NCBI GenBank assembly: GCA_964385695.1
Contig: CAYLQA010000012.1
Span: 1-64,000, forward strand
DNA from: CAYLQA01 sp964385695
Lineage (GTDB): Bacteria; Desulfobacterota; Desulfobulbia; Desulfobulbales; Desulfurivibrionaceae
Direction of reading: 5' to 3'
DNA: 64,000 nt
The notes beneath the pieces were generated by a model. That model was not told where the DNA came from, made no database searches, and worked only from the letters and a program-made list of their open reading frames with translations. How positions within the stretch are numbered: position 1 is the first letter of the stretch; the number at the start of each line of letters is the position of its first letter. A program made the translations under genes and the position numbers. This document shows, piece by piece, positions 10,331 to 20,100 of this stretch.

Positions 10331-13300
10331 TCAAAAAACTTCGTTTTTTAAGGCCTTACGCCTTGTCATCAGCAAAAGTCCAGCACCAAACAACAGACCA
10401 CCAATCAGAAGTTGCATCAAAAATGACGCCTTAACCAAGAACCAGCTCAAGCCAATAAGGGGCAACAGAAGCACACGGGTAACTGCGCGTAGACTATCAT
10501 GATCACGCAACCAGTCAGCCAGGGGTGGTGAGTAGGTGTAATACTGATGAACAAACCATTGCCCTGCAGCGTTTGGCAAAAGAATACGATCACGGAACAT
10601 GCGAAGCAGCATGACATGGGGCTCTTGATATGAGCCGAATGCCGCCGTGGCTATGAAACAGCCTCCACCACCACTGCCAAGGCTGACACTTGGCGATGAG
10701 ACCGAGCCTCCAACACCAAATACTGACAGGTTGTTCACTTTGAACAGTACCACTCCTCGCAAGTAATCGACTTCAATGATGTCCGATGTTGGAACGACAC
10801 TGGTGTTACCAGCCTCAAAATCAGTAAGGGTTGATGCGTGGTAGATCACATAGCTTCCACCTTCCAATCCGCCAGGAGCAACAATCTCCGTATCGAACGG
10901 GAGGCCAATCTGTATTTCGCTCAATACTGTGTTGCCGGCATCAAGTGTTTCTAACTCATTACTGGCATTAACAATATTAAGTGAAACTTCGACAACTTGG
11001 TTGCCTGTGGCAGCAGCCGCGGTTGAGCTTGTAGTGTCAACATCAAGTACATTCACAACAACACTTGCGGTAGTGTATGTCCCACCAGTAACGGCCGTTG
11101 CGTCTATACCATCAGCTGGAAGCTGGACAGACACCTCCTGAATTATCGCATCAGGATCATTGGTTGCAACAGTATTGCCACTTGCATCAGAATCAAAGGT
11201 CACCTCAAAGCCGGCAGCAAGGTCAACCTCTAAGGTCCCAGTAGGACGATCAGTGGTCACAGAGGCCTGCTCAGCTGCCTTGTATTCATGGGTAAAGACA
11301 ATGCCGGACCCATCGCTTAAGAACAGCGTCATATCCTGGTCAACAGCAAAGGTGGCAGCCCATTTCAGTGCTGCAGGGGAACTTTCTGTTGAAGGAGTCA
11401 CTGCGTTACCGCTACTGTCCTTGGCTGTTACGCTGTATCCGCTACTCAGATCCGTACCGTTGGCTTCGGAGTAGGTAAATACCGGTCCGGCAGCAACGGC
11501 TACCTCGTACTTCTTGGCTGCTGCCAGGGCCAGGGTAACACTTGAAATATTCCCTCCTGAAAGGTCAAATCCAGCCGCACTGTTATCATTGACAGCAGAC
11601 TTATATCCCGTAGCCACAGCCACAACCTTGGTATAGGTATGTGCACTATCCAGTCCTATGCTATATGCATCGGTAGAAGTCCCTCCACCGGTCACCAGCA
11701 CAGGTCCAACCTCTACTGTGGTGCTGCCGTCAAGGTAGTAGGCATAAACCTTGGCAGTATGACCGGAAGCCAAGCCAGTCACATTACCGGAAATAGTTCC
11801 GCCTTCAGCAGTAAGCACAAAAGTTGTGGTGTTTGCGGTGCTGCCGCTCTGAATAAAGTCAGCACCTGCCATCGATGAAGTTATATACCCTGTTGCACCA
11901 ACCAGGAACACATAATGGCCGGAGCTCTTCAGCGGCATACTGATACTGAAACTGCCGTCTGAAGCAGAGGTAGTTGAGTAAAGGCCACCGCTCGTAGTCA
12001 AAATGTTATTGGCGGTGATAGTGGCACCACTTACTGCACTTCCGCTGCTATCAACAACCACGCCGCTGTATACGGCAACGGGCATAATGTGCAGTTCAGC
12101 GCTTGAAGCAGCAGCCAGCGCACTCTGCGTTGCATTGGTCGCTTTCACTGTAAATGCTGTAATCAAAGCTACGTCTGCCGGAGTAATGCTGCTTGAAGCA
12201 GGGTTACCGTTTGCAGTGTCACTTGCAGCCGTAACTGATGCTGTCACGGTCGCAATGCTTGCACCAGTATCCTCTACCCCGGCGCTGTCGAGGACAACGA
12301 GCGTAATGCTGTCACCTGCAGCCGCCCCTGTAACAGTAATACTCTGTGTAGAATCAGTTTCCAGGATATTCACCTGGGAAGCCTTTACAGACATCGGAAC
12401 AGTGATTGTCACAGTATGGGTTAAGGAAGTGGTGCTATCCGTAATGGTTACCGTATGGTCTCCGGCAAATGCACCGGTGGTCGGAGCAGTAAAGGTATAG
12501 GTACCGTCACCATTATCGGTGATGGTCGCAGTGCCAGATCCTGTGGGGCTGGCAGATACCGCTACACTGTAGTTGCCGCTACCGCCGGCAGGTGTAAGCT
12601 TCAGGGTACTGCCACTTGCAACAGTTTGTGCGGCCGTAATTGCAGTCCCGCCAGCACTGGCGCTTATGGGCTGATTAACGTTCACACTCACTGTGGTTGT
12701 AATATTCGAGTAAGTGGAATCAGCAACGGTGATAGTGGCCGTACCGGCTGCAACAGCAGTCAGAACCCCGCTGGAGTCAACGCCCGCAACTGATGTGTCA
12801 CTGGAGCTGTAGGTATAGCTTCCCTTACCTCCGGTAACACTTATGGTGGAGGTGTTGTTGCTGTCTGTATCCAAGTACACTGTTGCAGCACTGGTGACAG
12901 ACAATGGCGCTACGACCTCGATTGTCGCAGTTGTTACGCTGTTTGAAGTTGTTGTGCCATTATAGGTCACACCATCATCAATGGTAACGGTAAAGGTACC
13001 AGTGGCAACAGCGCTAATGAGTCCTGCGCTGTCTACCGTTGCAACGCTGGTGTCACTGCTTGTGTAATTGTAGGTGCCGTCTCCTCCGGTGGTCACCAAC
13101 TGCAAAGTACTGCTGGTGGTCATACCGGTGGCTGTACTCATTGAAGTTGCCATCGCATCGTACACGTTTATAGACGCAGTGGCCGTAACAGGCGTGCTGC
13201 CAACGGTATCGGAAACGGTCAGGGTGTCAGTGCTTGCACTGGAGGCTGCCGTATAGGTTCCACCCGTGGCGCTTGTCGCACTCAAAGCGCCGGAGGCACT

Positions 13301-14983
13301 GCTGCCAAGTGACCAGGTCGGGCTGCTGCCGCCGGTTAAGGTAAAGGTATAAGCTTCATCAGCCAACAGGTTGACCGCAGTCAAATCAAGGCCAAAGGGG
13401 ACGAAGTTAACATCCGCAGTATCGGAGGTAAGCCCCGTGGCGCTCGCTGTGATAGTAAGATCCGGGTCGGTTCCAGGATCGACACCATTTTGGTCAGTTG
13501 TGGTCAGGGTAGCTGTGCCTACACCATTACTCGGTGTCAAGGTCGTTGCGTCTAAGGAACCAAGGGTTCCATCACTCAAAGCCAAAGTGATAGAGTCAGT
13601 CGCACTGGTGACAGTATTTCCATACTGGTCAACAATAGTAGCGGTAACACCAACGGTTGAGATGGCATCGTCAGATACCTGTGCCGCTGAAACACTAAGG
13701 TTGAGAGCTGTGGCCGTGTCAGCCGTTCCTGTGCCGGTAAAGGTAGCAGAAACACTGTCAACGGTTGCAGTCACCGTATTCGTTCCTGCAGTCGTGCCAA
13801 GGGTCAAAGTAGTACTTGCCTGTCCACTGCTATCTGTAGTTCCAGAAGCTGAACTGAGCGAACCACCGCCGGAAGCAACGGCAAAGGTCACGGTAGCACC
13901 GGAAACAGCGTTGCTATTGCTGTCAGTCACCGTTACGGTAAAGGGTTGGGCAAGTGCTGTACCAACCGTTCCGGTCTGGCTGTCATTTGTTTTAGCAATA
14001 TTGGCAGCAGAACCAGCTGTCGCTGTTATGGTAAATGTCTTTGATGTATAGCCTGTGGCGGAAACCGTCACATTCTGGGATCCAGCAGTCGAAGCAAGAG
14101 TCAGTGCGGATGCTGTTGCAATACCGCTACTGTCAGTCGTTACTGTTTGAGTATTCGTCCCTGATGAAGCAAAACTGGCGCCAGACGGAGCAGTGAATGT
14201 GACACTCACTCCACTGTCCGCAGTACTGCCGGTCGCCAAGGTCACTGAAAGTGCAGTTGATAAGGCTGATCCTGCAGTACCAGTTTGGTTGTCGCCTGCA
14301 GTCAAGGTAATCGTTGGTTCAACAATGCTTATAGCAGCATCTCCTTGGGTATAGTTCGCAGGAGTTGAGCCGCTGTTATCTGAAACTGCAATTACCTTAC
14401 CGGTTACAGTCGAAGTACCTACAGTTGCACCACTTTTAACTGTCAAAGTAACGGTAAACAGATCATAATCCGCAATGACAGCGCCACTCTGATTATATGA
14501 ACTCAAACGGGTGTTGTTGACATACGTTTTACCAGCTGTACCAAAAAGCGGATCGCCAGATGTATCGCTGTCACTTACCCTCAGTTCGAAAAGGTCAGTC
14601 GAGCCAGAGGTGACAATGGTCAAGCTCCCATTATCGTCGTTTTGCTCGTTACCAAAGGTACCATCTAGATAGGCCGTACCATGCGGATCATTATCTCCAG
14701 CTGTCCCCAGTGACGATGAGGCATCCAGGGCAAAGGTATCTGTATCCCATTGAAGGATTACACCTGCAGAGTTAAGAATCGTTGCGTCAGTTGCGTCTAC
14801 CTTGACAGTAAATGTCACATTGTCACCAGCCTGAGCTGATGTCGCATTGGGTGTGACAGTTATTGCCCCGCCGGCTGCAAAAGCCGATGAGGTAAAAAAC
14901 AAAACACTCATGAATACCCAAAACTGAGACAACCTTCGTTTCAAGTTTTTGCATCTCGTATGACTTGAGTTTAGCCCCTTCAT
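10331..14983 (-). CDS. Giant secreted protein: cohesin-like, Ig-like repeats, CFI-box-CTERM
   Basis: A 1550-residue surface protein starting at ATG 14983 behind GGAGAGAGG. The signal peptide ends SSAFA at ~36. Residues ~38-225 resemble a cohesin domain (ITVTPNATSAQAGDNVTFTV, VILQWDTDTFALDASS, DYDLFTVTLTVKSGA). Two or three invasin-type Big_1 repeats follow at ~225-530, then BIG2-type repeats (SSDTSVATVDSAGLISAV, SSDTSVAGVDSSGVLTAV), a carboxypeptidase-regulatory-like unit (~980-1060) and a beta-rich C-terminal region. The end (1442-1550) is a CFI-box-CTERM: CFIATAAFGS, FRDRILLPNA, YYTYSPPLADWL, then a membrane helix and a basic tail, implying envelope anchoring. Serine, threonine and alanine dominate. 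The flanking T2SS genes make it a candidate client. The cohesin assignment is by pattern only. Confidence 0.75.
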   Translation of the reverse strand: MKGLNSSHTRCKNLKRRLSQFWVFMSVLFFTSSAFAAGGAITVTPNATSAQAGDNVTFTVKVDATDATILNSAGVILQWDTDTFALDASSSLGTAGDNDPHGTAYLDGTFGNEQNDDNGSLTIVTSGSTDLFELRVSDSDTSGDPLFGTAGKTYVNNTRLSSYNQSGAVIADYDLFTVTLTVKSGATVGTSTVTGKVIAVSDNSGSTPANYTQGDAAISIVEPTITLTAGDNQTGTAGSALSTALSVTLATGSTADSGVSVTFTAPSGASFASSGTNTQTVTTDSSGIATASALTLASTAGSQNVTVSATGYTSKTFTITATAGSAANIAKTNDSQTGTVGTALAQPFTVTVTDSNSNAVSGATVTFAVASGGGSLSSASGTTDSSGQASTTLTLGTTAGTNTVTATVDSVSATFTGTGTADTATALNLSVSAAQVSDDAISTVGVTATIVDQYGNTVTSATDSITLALSDGTLGSLDATTLTPSNGVGTATLTTTDQNGVDPGTDPDLTITASATGLTSDTADVNFVPFGLDLTAVNLLADEAYTFTLTGGSSPTWSLGSSASGALSATSATGGTYTAASSASTDTLTVSDTVGSTPVTATASINVYDAMATSMSTATGMTTSSTLQLVTTGGDGTYNYTSSDTSVATVDSAGLISAVATGTFTVTIDDGVTYNGTTTSNSVTTATIEVVAPLSVTSAATVYLDTDSNNTSTISVTGGKGSYTYSSSDTSVAGVDSSGVLTAVAAGTATITVADSTYSNITTTVSVNVNQPISASAGGTAITAAQTVASGSTLKLTPAGGSGNYSVAVSASPTGSGTATITDNGDGTYTFTAPTTGAFAGDHTVTITDSTTSLTHTVTITVPMSVKASQVNILETDSTQSITVTGAAAGDSITLVVLDSAGVEDTGASIATVTASVTAASDTANGNPASSSITPADVALITAFTVKATNATQSALAAASSAELHIMPVAVYSGVVVDSSGSAVSGATITANNILTTSGGLYSTTSASDGSFSISMPLKSSGHYVFLVGATGYITSSMAGADFIQSGSTANTTTFVLTAEGGTISGNVTGLASGHTAKVYAYYLDGSTTVEVGPVLVTGGGTSTDAYSIGLDSAHTYTKVVAVATGYKSAVNDNSAAGFDLSGGNISSVTLALAAAKKYEVAVAAGPVFTYSEANGTDLSSGYSVTAKDSSGNAVTPSTESSPAALKWAATFAVDQDMTLFLSDGSGIVFTHEYKAAEQASVTTDRPTGTLEVDLAAGFEVTFDSDASGNTVATNDPDAIIQEVSVQLPADGIDATAVTGGTYTTASVVVNVLDVDTTSSTAAAATGNQVVEVSLNIVNASNELETLDAGNTVLSEIQIGLPFDTEIVAPGGLEGGSYVIYHASTLTDFEAGNTSVVPTSDIIEVDYLRGVVLFKVNNLSVFGVGGSVSSPSVSLGSGGGGCFIATAAFGSYQEPHVMLLRMFRDRILLPNAAGQWFVHQYYTYSPPLADWLRDHDSLRAVTRVLLLPLIGLSWFLVKASFLMQLLIGGLLFGAGLLLMTRRKALKNEVF

Positions 14984-15032
14984 ACCTCTCTCCTATCTCT
15001 ATGTAATTAATTATATTTTTTACACAATTTTA

Positions 15033-17054
15033 TTAGGGAGTCAGCGCGTCAATAGCCGACACAACCTCGGCGTCGGTATATGCGCCTGATGTCCCAGATC
15101 CACCTACACCTGTCGGAAGCACGACCCCGGTTGCAACGGTACCAGCACCAGTCAACCGGCGCTGAATCATCAAGCCATCATTCGCATCTGCGTCAGAGTC
15201 GCCGTCGACATCTAATGCCGTTGAAAAGGAGTCAATTGCCGCCACTATTTCCGCGTCTGTTCTGGCGCCTGATGTTCCAGAACCACCAACAGCTGTTGGT
15301 AATACAATACCAGTGGAAACAGTCCCGGCACCAGTGAGACGACGTTGTACCATCAGGCCGTCATTAGCATCCCCATCTCCATCGCCATCAACATCTAAGG
15401 TGGCACAAGTACTTCCTGTAGCTGTCACTGTAACGCTTGCAGCGGAAGCACTGTCCTGTTTACCGTCGTTTACAGTCAGACTTGCAACATAATCTCCGGC
15501 ACAGCTCGGTGTAAAAGTCGGCTGTGAGGCTGTAGTTGACGAAAGTGTATCGCTGGATCCGGCTGGTGTTGTCAAAGTCCATGCATATGTCAAAGTGTCA
15601 CCAGTATCAGTGTCGCTCGACGCTGTTCCGTCAAGGGTCACCAGTGTACCGGCTGTAACGGATGTGGAACTGGCACTTGCCGAGGCAGTGGGTTTTGTGT
15701 TTGCTGTTACTACCATAGAGTCAGCAGTTGAGTCGACAGTTCCGTCATTCACTGTGAGTGAAATTGTATATTCGCCTGCAATGTCCGGTGTGAATGTAGC
15801 TGTAGTATCGGTTGTCGCAGTTTGATTAATGCTTGCTGAACCTGTAGAAAGGCTTGAACCGGTTGGCAAACTCGTAATTGACCAACTGTAGGTAAGCGCA
15901 TCACTATCCGAATCTGCTGATTGGCTTCCGTTCAGAGTTACCTGACTTGTTGGAGTTACTGTTTGGTCTGAACCGGCATTGGCAGTGGGGGGATTATTTG
16001 CTGTGGATGATACGGTTACTGCAACAGTGTCGGCAAGACTATCTTCAAAACCGTCGTTGACGACCAGTGAAAACTCATAGGAACCTGCTGTATTGAGGGT
16101 AAGCGTCTTTGTTGAGCCGGAAAATGTTGATGCCTGGCTACTCCCGCTGGGCTGAGTCGCAGTAGTCCAGCTATAACTTGCTAATGTATCGCCGTCTGGG
16201 TCAGATGAACTTGTACCGTCCAAATTCAAGGTGACAGTGCTTCCACTAAGTGTCAACGTCTGGTCAGTCCCAGCGTTTGCAACTGGTAGCTGGTTTGTTG
16301 ACTGATACTTGTCAACAGCTGTAACCTGCTGACCATGTGCCCCGCCGTTGGTTACCTTCAAATCGTACGTTCCTGGAACAGTATCAATGGGCACTGTCGC
16401 TGTAATCGTTGTGTTATTTGCAACTGTCTCGTTAGTTAAATTAACATCAGAAAGAGTCGTTCCATTACGTGTGCCATTTACTAATTGTAAAGATGCACCG
16501 TCAATAAATTTGCTGCCGGTAATGGTCACTGAAATGGCCTGGGTATGATCACCAGTGGCAGGTGAAATTGGGCTTGTGGCCAAGGTAGGAGCAGTATCAA
16601 GAATGATAGGCCCGAAGGTATCAACATCCGTACCAGAAGCCGGACCAGCTGAATCATAAGCGCGTACGTGCAGGTAAAACGTTCCGTCCACTACTGAACT
16701 AAAGGTTTTGCTGGTCGCATTTGTCAGAGTTCCGGTTATTAAGGTCGACGTGTTTGTTGCATCTAAATTTGTTTCAAAAGAACCCGGTGTATGCGTCGAG
16801 GTTTGATCCAAGACAAACTCGTAGGTAAGATCCCCGCCTACATCCGACGTTGCTGTTGTCCACGAAGCAGCAATGTCACTGATTGTAGACGACTGGTTTT
16901 CGGTATGTGATGAACTGGAAATGGTTAGCGTATTGGTAATTGCCGCGTGTGCAACACCAGAACTCAGCAGCGTGGTGGTTAGCGCTGCAACTCCCAACCT
17001 CAACAAGTGATATTTGATACTCTTCATCTTCCCAATCTGCCCCTTTGCTATCAT
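15033..17054 (-). CDS. Secreted PKD-domain protein with two dockerin-like repeats
   Basis: A type I signal peptide is best seen from an internal ATG at 17027 (MKSIKYHLLRLG... ending GVAHA). Next come an Fn3-like region (~40-150), an IPT/TIG-like domain (~155-250) and three PKD/K319L-type domains (PVANAGTDQTL, PTANAGSDQTV, TVTAGTLVTLDGTASSD) at ~250-545. The last ~120 residues are two ~60-residue repeats, each opening with a calcium loop and helix (DVDGDGDGDANDGLMVQRRL and DVDGDSDADANDGLMIQRRL). These are dockerin type I-like, although the linkers between them are long. It lies 49 bases upstream of the cohesin-like gene, so the two could share a transcript. An interaction between the two proteins is inferred, not shown. 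Confidence 0.75.
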   Translation of the reverse strand: MIAKGQIGKMKSIKYHLLRLGVAALTTTLLSSGVAHAAITNTLTISSSSHTENQSSTISDIAASWTTATSDVGGDLTYEFVLDQTSTHTPGSFETNLDATNTSTLITGTLTNATSKTFSSVVDGTFYLHVRAYDSAGPASGTDVDTFGPIILDTAPTLATSPISPATGDHTQAISVTITGSKFIDGASLQLVNGTRNGTTLSDVNLTNETVANNTTITATVPIDTVPGTYDLKVTNGGAHGQQVTAVDKYQSTNQLPVANAGTDQTLTLSGSTVTLNLDGTSSSDPDGDTLASYSWTTATQPSGSSQASTFSGSTKTLTLNTAGSYEFSLVVNDGFEDSLADTVAVTVSSTANNPPTANAGSDQTVTPTSQVTLNGSQSADSDSDALTYSWSITSLPTGSSLSTGSASINQTATTDTTATFTPDIAGEYTISLTVNDGTVDSTADSMVVTANTKPTASASASSTSVTAGTLVTLDGTASSDTDTGDTLTYAWTLTTPAGSSDTLSSTTASQPTFTPSCAGDYVASLTVNDGKQDSASAASVTVTATGSTCATLDVDGDGDGDANDGLMVQRRLTGAGTVSTGIVLPTAVGGSGTSGARTDAEIVAAIDSFSTALDVDGDSDADANDGLMIQRRLTGAGTVATGVVLPTGVGGSGTSGAYTDAEVVSAIDALTP

Positions 17055-17117
17055 ATTTTCACCCAGAATTTAGCGCACAAACAACCCTATACTTAACCCG
17101 CATTTATAGATAATTCA

Positions 17118-17154
17118 AAAAAAAAGGATAGGGCCGAAATCCGGCCCTATCCTT
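17118..17154 (-). terminator. Strong terminator after the 1917-residue protein gene
   Basis: A perfect 13-bp stem (AAGGATAGGGCCG/CGGCCCTATCCTT) with a 5-base loop is followed on the minus strand by a run of ten T. It sits 8 bases past the stop of the upstream gene and ends the transcript from the promoter at 24016-24045. The dockerin-like gene therefore likely has its own promoter. Confidence 0.92.
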
Positions 17155-17162
17155 GGTTATGG

Positions 17163-20100
17163 TTATGGTAAGTTGAAGTCCAGTGTTACAGTTGGAGCCC
17201 CGCTTGTCGGAGTCCCGGTATTGGTTCCGTCCGCAGTAGCCAGTGATGTGGTCGTTGACAAGAACACATCGACAGTATATGTGACGTCAAGAGCCAAGTC
17301 ATCTATGAGGTAGGCTCCATCCGATGCCGTTGCCGCTGCGGCAACAAAATCACCTGAAGCATCATAGACAAAGATCAAGGCACCCTCATCTGGAACAGAT
17401 GATGATGTAACTGTACCACCAATGGAGCCAGCCTCTTTTGTCACTACCATATCCTGACCAGTAACAGGTGCACCAGCCACGGTTACGTCGACAAGAGACG
17501 CATAACCATTTGCGGTCCACACCTCGACTACATAGTCTGTAGCATCGGGCAGGCCTTCGATGGTGTAATTGCCATTTACATCAGCAACCGCACCATTTCC
17601 AAAACCGTTTGCTGCTGACCAGACATTGACCCAGACATAAGGTACACCAGTTGTCCCGTCAGTAGTCACCTGTCCACTGATTGAGTTGCCACTGCCCATC
17701 ACAACATCCAGGCCAGCAACATCTTGGCTGACATCAACTGTTCCGACATCACTCCAGGAAGTGGTCCAGGCGGTTGTGGGGTCAGCAACAGTACCAGTAG
17801 AGGAGTCAATACCTGTGGTGGTCCGCTGGGTCACATATCCTGCAGCCCAGACCTCAACAGTGTAATCACCGCCAGGCAGACCATTGATTGTATAGGTGCC
17901 ATTACCGTTTATTGTAGTCCAGCCCCAACCAGAGGGGCCCCAGGCATAAATATCCACGACCTCGTCATCAGCCAGGCCGCTCACGGTACCGCTCAACGAG
18001 TAAGTCGAGATTGCACCTATGGCAAAATCGATGCCAGAGGTTGTCGCACCACCGCTTGCTGCAACATCGGTATGGAGATCCCAGTTGGTCTGTGCTCCAG
18101 TATCACTATAAACAAACCAACCAGATTGTGATGAGAGGCTTACGACATAGTCAGTCGCATCGCCAAGGCCATCTATGGTATAGGTTGCGTTACCGGACTC
18201 ATCGGCCTGGACACTGACTCCGGCCCACGAATCAGTTATGCTGGACCACGCATCAAGCCAAACCCACTCATAGGTAGGCAGCCCGGTAATCGAGCCGCTG
18301 ATTTTGCTACCGGTGGTGGCAGCAAAATCAATACCAGTGGCATCAACAGTACTGAGGTCGACAGGACCTTGCTTCTGGCTCACATATCCCTCAGCCCAGA
18401 AGCGTACATCATATCCACCTGCAGCGGTGTCATTGGCCTTCAGGCCTTTCAGGGTATAGGCAGTATTGCCTGTTACTTCTTTACCAGCCCAGGAAAAAGT
18501 CTCGTCGGACCATGCATCGATCCATGCCCATTCCCCAGCGGCAAGACCACTCACTGCGCCGGAGATTGTACGTCCAACAGGAATAACCATGTCTATACCG
18601 GTCACATCCTTGGCGTTGGTGGTTCCATCACCGACAATAACACGTCCGGCCTTATCCCAGGATACAAGAATACTATTATTACCGTCGTAGTATCCACCAC
18701 CGGCATCCTCGCTCCATAAGCCGACACGATAGTCAGTGGCCGGAGAAAGACCTTTGATAGAGTAGGTATCAGTGCCGGTGCCGTTTGCGACCACCTCGAC
18801 ACCACCCCAGGCCCAGGTATTCTCAGACCAAGCATCGATCCAAGCCCTGCTTCCCGCGGGCAACCCTGTAATAGTACCGGCGATTGACCCACCGGTATCC
18901 ATTGATACCAACAGAGAAAGATCACCACTGCCCATATCAATGAGGGTAGCCTGATCCCAGTTCACCAAACTACCGGCGTTAATTGAGCTCAGATCGCCTT
19001 TATAAAAGCCACTCTTGTAATTGCCTTGCCAGTCACCAACCCACATACGATAGTCAGTAACAGTGCTGTCAAGTCCAGTAATTGTAATGGTGACACTTGT
19101 TCCAGTTGACTCGGCATAGCCCCAACCACCCTTCATTGAAGAGTCTGACCATACATTAGCATCAATGGTATCACCGGAGGTTACTCCATCTACAACCAGG
19201 GTAATGTTTACACCCTGACTCATGGCGATGTTCACGCCGGTTATAGAGCCAGCAGTTATATCCAGCATTGTTGCCTGATTCCAGTCAATAGGGGCACTGG
19301 CAGCGGCACCCGGGGTTCCGCCATAGTGACCATTGATATAGGAGTCAGACCAAACACCTAAGCGATAATCAGTCGCCTCGGCCAAACCTTTAATGATAAA
19401 GGTGTCTGACCCGGCACCTGATCCAGTTACTTCCGTGCCACCCCAGCTCCAGGTGCTTTCGGACCAAACATCAAGCCACACTGTGTCGCCTTGGGCAAGC
19501 CCGGTCAATGTGCCGCTGATAGAATTACCAGTGGTCATACGGAAATTGATGCCAAGCTTATCTGCCGCGGCAACAACAATGGGGGTAGCGTTCAACTCAG
19601 AGGTGGTATTCTGATAGTAGTTGGTTTGGTAAGCCTTTTGGCCCAAATTGTTCCAACCTTCCACCTTCGCCAGATAGGTCCCATCTGGAACAGATACCGA
19701 ATAGTTTCCATCATTATCGGTGCTCGCACCGTACCAGGAGGTGTAATCGGCGGCATATACATCAACCCACATCCATTTGAGCGGGTTGCCGTCTGCATCG
19801 ACCACGCGACCTTTGATATTACTGCCGTTACCAAGTGTAAAATCCACACCGGTAACACCAGTTGTATCGGTTACAGTAACGTTCTGCGGCTCAGGGGAAA
19901 TATAGTTGGGTTCCCAGATACCTACCTCGTAGGTCGTGCCGGAACTGCTTCCCTGAACCGGAATGGAATAGGTACCATCGGTTGCGGTCACTGCTCCATT
20001 GCCAAAGTAAGAGTCAGGAGACCAGGCATTGACCCAGACATTCGCAACGGGTCCGGTGCCGTTGACGACTGTTCCGGAAATAGTCACGCCGACATCAGCA

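Noticed and set aside
13371..14051. Plus-strand frame of 226 codons rich in Val/Ala/Ser opposite the cohesin-like gene
   Set aside because: A mirror of the Thr/Ser/Ala repeats on the coding strand; no ribosome site or start context.
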